From positions 1 through 11,197 of the forward strand of contig CAZHXN010000112.1 in the NCBI GenBank assembly GCA_964536415.1: 11,197 nucleotides of DNA, written 5' to 3'. Below are positions 6,351-11,197 of the stretch, piece by piece. The notes under the pieces are model-generated. The model made no database searches. It worked only from the letters and a program-made list of their open reading frames with translations, and was not told the DNA's origin. The DNA is from Trichothermofontia sp964536415 (GTDB lineage: Bacteria; Cyanobacteriota; Cyanobacteriia; B231). The number at the start of each line of letters is the position of its first letter. The stretch's first letter is position 1. The position numbers and the translations under genes are program-made.

Positions 6351-8645
6351 ATGAGAGTTCTGGTGACAGGGGGGGCAGGATTCATCGGTTCCCATTTGAT
6401 CGATCGCTTGATGGATCAAGGGCACGAAGTCTTGTGCTTAGACAATTTCTATACGGGCCACAAACGCAATATCCTTAAATGGCTGGATCATCCCTACTTT
6501 GAACTGATTCGCCATGATATTACGGAACCAATTCGGCTAGAAGTGGATCAGATTTATCATCTAGCCTGTCCCGCATCCCCTGTTCACTACCAACACAATC
6601 CGGTCAAAACAATTAAGACCAATGTGATGGGTACCCTCTATATGTTGGGCTTAGCAAAGCGAATTCGGGCACGGTTTTTGCTGGCCTCAACTTCGGAGAT
6701 TTATGGTGATCCAACGGTACATCCCCAGCCTGAGGAATATTGGGGCAATGTTAACCCGATCGGGGTTCGATCGTGCTATGACGAAGGCAAACGGGTCGCT
6801 GAAACCCTGGCGTTTGACTATCATCACCAAAATGGCGTTGATATTCGAGTGGCGCGAATTTTCAATAGCTTAACTGGAGATCAACCGGTTATCTATTATC
6901 AAGGTGACCAACTTTACTACGAATCCTTTGCAGATTGCTACGATCGCATTCATCAGGATATTTCCAGAGTCTCAGTTCCCTGCTTTGACAGCAGTGGCAA
7001 CATGGTTTTGAAGCCCATCTCAGCGATTTGGAAGCACAAGGTTAGCAAGCCAGGGTATGAAATTACAACGACTTGGGGTAAACGGGTCAAGATCACTGAA
7101 GATCACAGTCTGTTCACGCGAGATGCGCGGGGTTTACCCAGACCCATTTTTGGTAAAGATCTCCAGGTTGGGGATTGGGTGGCAGTTCCCGCCTATCTGC
7201 CGTTTATTGATAAGCCACTGGAGCCTTTCTACATCACGGATAAAGTACCACAAGAAGGTTTATCGATCTGCCCTCCAGATGTGGTGCCCTATTTGGAACA
7301 GCATCGCGAGACCATTTATAACTATTTAGAAGAACAAGGTATTGATCCTCGGCAGCGCTACAGTTATCTGAAAAAATATGAGGTTGGTAATCGTATTCCC
7401 TTGAAATTGTGGCAGTATTTAGGACTATCGCTGACGCCCAAAGATGGTATTGCCACCGCTAGCTCTACTAAACGGATTAATAACTACATCGAAGATGTGG
7501 AATCTTTCCTGTGGTTCTTGGGATTTTATCTGGCACAGGGATGTGTTATCGATCTTGCTCCAGATGATTGCCAGTTACTGTTTGGCTCTAATGTTAAAGA
7601 TCTTGAAAAACTAACGGAGGTTTGTCGATCGCTATTTGGATGTGACTGTAAGATTACATGGCATCAAGATTCTAGTAAAGCACCGACTGTCCACCTGCGT
7701 TCTAAAATTATTGTTGATTTAGTTGTGAAAGCCTTCGGATTTGGTAGAAATCTCAGTCCCCAAAAAGAAGATATCCCTACCTGGATTCTACAGCTACCAA
7801 AACAACAATTGGTACATTTCTTGCAGGGATTTTGGGAAGGAGATGGTAATCATGATGCTAAAACCACTGGTTCTCAATTGATCTTCAATAGTTCTAGTTC
7901 AGCCATTATCGAAAAGTTGGTCTTGATTTTAGCGAAATTTGGTCTACTTGGCTCAGTTTCAGAATTTTATACGACGGTTAGCCGAGCCAACCCTAAGCAA
8001 TACAAATCCTATCGTCTGACTATACAGGGATTAGACAACTATGACATTTTGAAATTGGCTAGTAGCCAGCAAACGTTGCAGGCAAAAACCACTCACGATT
8101 TGGCTTGGGCTAGGGTAAAGGAAATTCATACATTTGATATCGATGGTTTTGTCTATGACTTTTCAGTACCGGACGCGGAAAACTTTATCGGTGGCACCTA
8201 TGGGATTTGTTGTCATAACACCTATGGGCCACGTATGTTAGAAAACGATGGGCGGGTGGTGAGTAATTTTGTGGCCCAGGCCGTGCGTGGGAATCCCCTA
8301 ACGGTGTATGGCAATGGCTCCCAAACTCGGAGTTTTTGTTATGTCTCTGATCTGGTGGAAGGGTTGATGCGCTTGATGGCGGGTGATTTTATTGGACCGG
8401 TCAATCTGGGTAATCCCGATGAATACACTATTTTGCAATTGGCGGAAACAGTACGAGAAATGGTCAATCCGGACTTGGAAATTATCTATAAGCCCTTACC
8501 CCAGGATGATCCGCGTCGCCGTCAGCCGGATATTACCCGTGCCCGTACCTATTTGAATTGGCAACCCCAGGTACCCTTGCGCGAAGGGTTGGCTGCCACG
8601 ATCGCTGATTTTCGTGAACGAATCACTGAAGGGGGAGACAAATAA
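6351..8645 (+). CDS. uxs: UDP-glucuronate decarboxylase (UDP-xylose synthase) interrupted by an intein
   Basis: The precursor is 764 residues. Removing residues 173-623 leaves a 313-residue enzyme, the usual size. It is an extended short-chain dehydrogenase that oxidises and decarboxylates UDP-glucuronate to UDP-xylose with bound NAD, in the cytosol. Seen: Rossmann motif GGAGFIGSHL with Gly7/10/13, HLACPASPVHYQ typical of this family, TSE at 114-116, and catalytic YxxxK at 143-147. The conserved RIFN/TYGPRM motif is split by the intein between Asn172 and Thr624. C-terminal hallmarks are NDGRVVSNFV, YGNGSQTRSFCYVSDLVEG and DDPRRRQPDI. The reading frame is continuous through the intein. ATG 6351 fits the Rossmann strand start; only a weak GGGAT sits before it. 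The stop overlaps the next gene's ATG by one base (TAATG), and that gene supplies this enzyme's substrate, indicating an operon. Confidence 0.93.
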   Translation: MRVLVTGGAGFIGSHLIDRLMDQGHEVLCLDNFYTGHKRNILKWLDHPYFELIRHDITEPIRLEVDQIYHLACPASPVHYQHNPVKTIKTNVMGTLYMLGLAKRIRARFLLASTSEIYGDPTVHPQPEEYWGNVNPIGVRSCYDEGKRVAETLAFDYHHQNGVDIRVARIFNSLTGDQPVIYYQGDQLYYESFADCYDRIHQDISRVSVPCFDSSGNMVLKPISAIWKHKVSKPGYEITTTWGKRVKITEDHSLFTRDARGLPRPIFGKDLQVGDWVAVPAYLPFIDKPLEPFYITDKVPQEGLSICPPDVVPYLEQHRETIYNYLEEQGIDPRQRYSYLKKYEVGNRIPLKLWQYLGLSLTPKDGIATASSTKRINNYIEDVESFLWFLGFYLAQGCVIDLAPDDCQLLFGSNVKDLEKLTEVCRSLFGCDCKITWHQDSSKAPTVHLRSKIIVDLVVKAFGFGRNLSPQKEDIPTWILQLPKQQLVHFLQGFWEGDGNHDAKTTGSQLIFNSSSSAIIEKLVLILAKFGLLGSVSEFYTTVSRANPKQYKSYRLTIQGLDNYDILKLASSQQTLQAKTTHDLAWARVKEIHTFDIDGFVYDFSVPDAENFIGGTYGICCHNTYGPRMLENDGRVVSNFVAQAVRGNPLTVYGNGSQTRSFCYVSDLVEGLMRLMAGDFIGPVNLGNPDEYTILQLAETVREMVNPDLEIIYKPLPQDDPRRRQPDITRARTYLNWQPQVPLREGLAATIADFRERITEGGDK
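6867..8219 (+). mobile_element. Intein with LAGLIDADG endonuclease domain, in UDP-glucuronate decarboxylase
   Basis: This 451-residue in-frame insertion (host residues 173-623) interrupts RIFN/TYGPRM. Block A is SLTGDQPV with Ser1 rather than the commoner Cys1. Block B is ITEDH (TxxH, Thr249-His252). Block F is VYDFSVPDAENFIGG. Block G is GICCHN, ending His622-Asn623, followed by Thr624 as the +1 nucleophile. These are the parts needed for standard class 1 splicing. Between B and F sits an endonuclease domain with two LAGLIDADG helices: FLGFYLAQG at 389-397 and LQGFWEGDG at 491-499. In the first, Gln396 replaces the usual metal-binding Asp/Glu; in the second, Asp498 is kept. Splicing therefore looks intact while DNA cleavage may be lost or reduced to nicking. 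Sampled 60-base stretches have about 37-43% GC against 50-57% in the flanking extein, and I saw no full HIP1 site, consistent with horizontal acquisition. Confidence 0.93.
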
Positions 8646-10033
8646 TGCGTGTTTGCGTAATTGGAACTGGCTATGTGGGATTGGTCACAGGCGTTTGCTT
8701 GGCCCATATTGGCCATGAGGTGATTTGTATTGACAACAATGAGGACAAAATCAAGCTTCTGAATGCTGGTCAATCTCCCATTTTTGAGCCAGGATTGGTG
8801 GAGATTATGAAGTCCTCGACCGAGGCCAAGTTGCTCACGTTTAGTACGGATTTGGCTGCTGGCGTGCGTCACGGTGAAGTCCTGTTTATTGCCGTGGGAA
8901 CCCCAGCCTTACCGACGGGAGAAAGCGATACCCGCTATGTGGAGGCGGTTGCCCGTGGGATTGGGCATTGTCTCAGCGATGGTGAACAGGGCTATAAGGT
9001 GATTGTGAACAAATCCACGGTACCGATCGGCTCTGGCGACTGGGTGCGCATGTTGGTGATTGACGGCATCAATGATGGTAGAAAAAATCGAGAAGCAACG
9101 GCTCCTCAATCTAGCAGTAAGGTTGAGTTCGATGTGGTCAGTAATCCAGAGTTTTTACGGGAAGGTTCGGCGGTTTACGACACGTTTAATCCCGATCGCA
9201 TTGTCCTGGGCAGCAATAGCCAGCGGGCGTTGGATCTGATGCAGCAACTCTATGCCCCGATCGTCGATCGCAAGTTGGAACCCCAATATCTCGATTTAAC
9301 TGATCCGATTCCCGTTGTGGTGACGGATCTGAACTCTGCCGAAATGATCAAATATGCGGCCAACTCATTCCTTGCCACCAAGATTAGTTTTATCAACGAG
9401 ATTGCTAATATCTGCGATCGCGTGGGGGCCGATGTGGTGCAGGTAGCCAAGGGCATTGGTTTAGACTCGCGCATTGGTGGCAAATTTCTGCAAGCGGGGA
9501 TTGGTTGGGGGGGATCGTGTTTCCCCAAGGATTTAGCGGCACTGATCCACACAGCGGAAGACTATGGGTATGATGCCCAGTTGCTCAAGGCTAGTGTTAG
9601 TACCAATCAACGCCAGCGCCTGTGTGTGGTGGAAAAGTTACAGCAGGTGTTGAAGATTCTTAAGGGGAAAACCATTGGTTTGTTGGGGTTAACCTTTAAG
9701 CCCGATACGGATGATATGCGCGATGCCCCCTCCCTGGATTTGATTGAACACCTACATCGACTGGGGGCAAAGGTGAAAGCCTATGACCCGATCGTGTCGC
9801 AAACGGGCCTACGGTTTGGGATTTCCCATGTGATTGTGGAAACTAACCTGGAGCAATTAGCCGATGGGTGTGATGCCCTAGTTGTAGTCACCGATTGGCC
9901 CCAATTCCGGAATTTGAATTATGCTCAAATCGCTAAACTGATGCACAATGCGGTGATGATCGATGGTCGTAATTTCCTCGATCGTGAGGCTCTGCAACAG
10001 GCCGGTTTCTACTACGTTGGTATTGGTCACTAA
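8645..10033 (+). CDS. ugd: UDP-glucose 6-dehydrogenase
   Basis: This 462-residue enzyme oxidises UDP-glucose to UDP-glucuronate in two NAD-dependent steps in the cytosol. Seen: the N-terminal Rossmann opening VIGTGYVGLVTG (about residues 5-16), STVPIGSG near 122, NPEFLREGSA, the NSAEMIKYAANSFLA helix near 230-245, the catalytic cysteine Cys292 in GGSCFPKD, and the C-terminal UDP-binding domain with GLTFKPDTDDMRDAPS. Length and motifs are normal for the bacterial family. ATG 8645 overlaps the preceding stop (TAATG) and has a strong Shine-Dalgarno, aagggggag at 8629-8637, seven bases upstream, which indicates translational coupling. It makes the substrate for the upstream decarboxylase, so the pair supplies UDP-glucuronate and UDP-xylose for surface polysaccharides. 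Confidence 0.96.
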   Translation: MRVCVIGTGYVGLVTGVCLAHIGHEVICIDNNEDKIKLLNAGQSPIFEPGLVEIMKSSTEAKLLTFSTDLAAGVRHGEVLFIAVGTPALPTGESDTRYVEAVARGIGHCLSDGEQGYKVIVNKSTVPIGSGDWVRMLVIDGINDGRKNREATAPQSSSKVEFDVVSNPEFLREGSAVYDTFNPDRIVLGSNSQRALDLMQQLYAPIVDRKLEPQYLDLTDPIPVVVTDLNSAEMIKYAANSFLATKISFINEIANICDRVGADVVQVAKGIGLDSRIGGKFLQAGIGWGGSCFPKDLAALIHTAEDYGYDAQLLKASVSTNQRQRLCVVEKLQQVLKILKGKTIGLLGLTFKPDTDDMRDAPSLDLIEHLHRLGAKVKAYDPIVSQTGLRFGISHVIVETNLEQLADGCDALVVVTDWPQFRNLNYAQIAKLMHNAVMIDGRNFLDREALQQAGFYYVGIGH

Positions 10034-10071
10034 ACGGGCCTGCCGTGCAGCAGGGGTCTCATCTACGGCGT

Positions 10072-10081
10072 NNNNNNNNNN
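10072..10081. other. Assembly gap of ten N
   Basis: Ten undetermined bases follow the dehydrogenase by 38 bases. A round number of N usually marks a scaffold join of unknown true length, so the neighbourhood of the dehydrogenase and the prenyltransferase is not established. Any terminator or extra gene between them could be missing. Confidence 0.95.
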
Positions 10082-10109
10082 TAGGCTTGTCAAAATAAAT
10101 ATTAGCCAA

Positions 10110-10138
10110 TTGACAGTTAGTTAACTAATAGTTATAAA
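10110..10138 (+). promoter_or_regulatory. Near-consensus sigma-70 promoter with palindromic spacer
   Basis: A perfect -35 box TTGACA (10110-10115) is separated by exactly 17 bases from TATAAA (10133-10138). The spacer contains a perfect 12-base palindrome, ttagttaactaa (10117-10128), placed where a repressor would block polymerase. Transcription would start near 10145, giving a leader of about 110 bases before the ATG at 10255. This places the upstream in-frame ATG at 10138 inside the promoter itself, so it cannot be the start on this transcript. Confidence 0.7.
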
Positions 10139-10254
10139 TGAGTTATAGGCTGCACCAGCGTGAACAACAGTCAACACCGCTAAAACACGCTCAAACAACT
10201 GCAGCGGTCCTTTCCCAAGCAACATCCCCAAGCAACACACAACAGGAACCCCCA

Positions 10255-11133
10255 ATGGTATTGCCGGATATCTCCCCTTCCCCACCCACTTGGTTAGCGA
10301 TCGTGCGTCTGCTGCGCTGGGATAAACCCGCCGGACGCCTGATCCTCCTTGTCCCTGCCCTCTGGGCAGTCTGTATTGCTGCCCAAGGACTGCCGCCGGT
10401 GGGCCTCCTGTGGGTGATTGTGGTGGGCACCCTGGCCACCAGTGCCGCAGGGTGCGTGATCAATGATCTCTGGGACCGCAACATTGATCCGCAGGTGGCC
10501 CGTACCCGCGATCGCCCTCTCGCCTCCCGCACCCTATCGCTGCAAACTGGTCTAGTGGTTGCGGCGATCGCCCTCGTGGCAGCTTGGGGACTGGCTGCTT
10601 ACCTCAATCCCTTAAGCTATGCCCTCTGCGTCGCCGCAGTTCCCGTCATTGTGCTATATCCCCTGGCCAAGCGGTTTTTCCCCATTCCCCAACTGGTGCT
10701 CGCGATCGCATGGGGCTTCGCTGTCCTGATTAGCTGGAGTGCCGTTGTGCCCCAGTTAACGGTTGCTACCTGGCTCCTGTGGGGGGCAACGGTGCTGTGG
10801 ACCCTGGGGTTCGACACCGTGTATGCAATGGCCGATCGCGAAGATGATCGCCGGATTGGCGTTAACTCCAGTGCCCTATTTTTTGGTGACTTTGCCCCCC
10901 ATGCCGTGGGCTTGTGTTTTGCCGGAACCGGGGGGTTACTGGCGGCTCTGGCTATCCAACTGGGGATGCACTGGAGCTTCTGGCTGGCCTGGGGATTGGC
11001 GATCAGCGGGTGGTTGTGGCAATACCTGCGCCTGTTGCAGCCAATGCCAGAGGTCTATGGTCAGATTTTCCGTCAGAATGTGGGGTTGGGTTTCCTGCTT
11101 TTGGTGGGGATGGTCGCTGGTTTAATCCTTTAA
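10255..11133 (+). CDS. plqA: 4-hydroxybenzoate solanesyltransferase (UbiA family)
   Basis: This 292-residue integral membrane prenyltransferase attaches a polyprenyl chain to 4-hydroxybenzoate, an early step of plastoquinone synthesis in cyanobacteria. Seen: the first Asp-rich motif NDLWDRNID at 70-78 followed by RTRDRPLAS, the second motif DTVYAMADREDD at 187-198, and about eight to nine hydrophobic helices around them. The WDKPAGRLILLVPALW opening is typical of the family. Start: ATG 10255 is preferred because AGGA at 10244-10247 sits seven bases upstream, the resulting length matches the family, and the in-frame ATG at 10138 overlaps the predicted -10 box. The 39 residues it would add are polar and unlike the family. 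Substrate assignment rests on family and organism; another UbiA aromatic prenyltransferase is the alternative. Confidence 0.88.
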   Translation: MVLPDISPSPPTWLAIVRLLRWDKPAGRLILLVPALWAVCIAAQGLPPVGLLWVIVVGTLATSAAGCVINDLWDRNIDPQVARTRDRPLASRTLSLQTGLVVAAIALVAAWGLAAYLNPLSYALCVAAVPVIVLYPLAKRFFPIPQLVLAIAWGFAVLISWSAVVPQLTVATWLLWGATVLWTLGFDTVYAMADREDDRRIGVNSSALFFGDFAPHAVGLCFAGTGGLLAALAIQLGMHWSFWLAWGLAISGWLWQYLRLLQPMPEVYGQIFRQNVGLGFLLLVGMVAGLIL

Positions 11134-11197
11134 GTAAGGACACTTTTAACTGGCGGGGGGTTCGGGGGGCTATAAGTCCCGCGCTGTACCTGAAAGG

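Noticed and set aside
10034..10071. Possible terminator after the dehydrogenase gene
   Set aside because: I found no stable stem followed by T residues before the assembly gap.
10138..10254. N-terminal 39-residue extension of the prenyltransferase
   Set aside because: Its ATG lies within the -10 box of a near-consensus promoter, lacks a ribosome site, and the added residues are polar and unlike the family.
1..11197. CRISPR arrays, tRNA or rRNA genes
   Set aside because: No regularly spaced direct repeats with unique spacers and no tRNA-like or rRNA-like segments were found on either strand.

Overview
The window looks cyanobacterial. The 8-base palindrome GCGATCGC (HIP1), a hallmark of many cyanobacterial chromosomes, occurs at least ten times between about 3.3 and 10.7 kb (for example at 3366, 4472, 5061, 9415 and 10700). 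The 292-residue UbiA-type prenyltransferase at the right end has the length and motifs of the enzyme cyanobacteria use for plastoquinone synthesis. The genus cannot be told from the sequence alone. Ten N bases at 10072-10081 mark a scaffold join, so the order of genes across that point is less certain.

Layout from left to right. Positions 1-236 are a repeat-rich block bounded by 12-base inverted repeats and holding several hairpins, possibly a small non-autonomous element. Positions 237-662 are non-coding, with a good extended -10 promoter, a bulged hairpin and 10-base tandem repeats. Positions 663-1440 are AT-rich and hold two pieces that look like the two ends of one decayed cyanobacterial NTPase-type signalling protein: an N-terminal helix-turn-helix adaptor and a C-terminal TPR fragment, with the ATPase middle missing. 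Positions 1470-5321 (minus strand) encode a large hydantoinase A/B fusion, most likely ATP-dependent 5-oxoprolinase, with an unusual repeat-containing linker. Upstream of it on the same strand lies an ABC ATPase of the energy-coupling-factor type (5436-6107) with no permease beside it. After a divergent intergenic region come two overlapping plus-strand genes, UDP-glucuronate decarboxylase (6351-8645) and UDP-glucose 6-dehydrogenase (8645-10033). After the gap, 4-hydroxybenzoate solanesyltransferase (10255-11133) sits behind a near-consensus promoter.

The most striking item is a 451-residue intein (6867-8219) that splits the UDP-glucuronate decarboxylase between Asn172 and Thr624, inside the conserved RIFN/TYGPRM motif. 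The decarboxylase can only become a normal 313-residue enzyme after protein splicing. The intein has Ser1, a TxxH block B, a terminal His-Asn and a LAGLIDADG endonuclease domain whose first motif has Gln where the metal-binding acid is expected. Together the two overlapping genes would convert UDP-glucose to UDP-glucuronate and then UDP-xylose, nucleotide sugars for cell-surface polysaccharide, so the second step depends on splicing.
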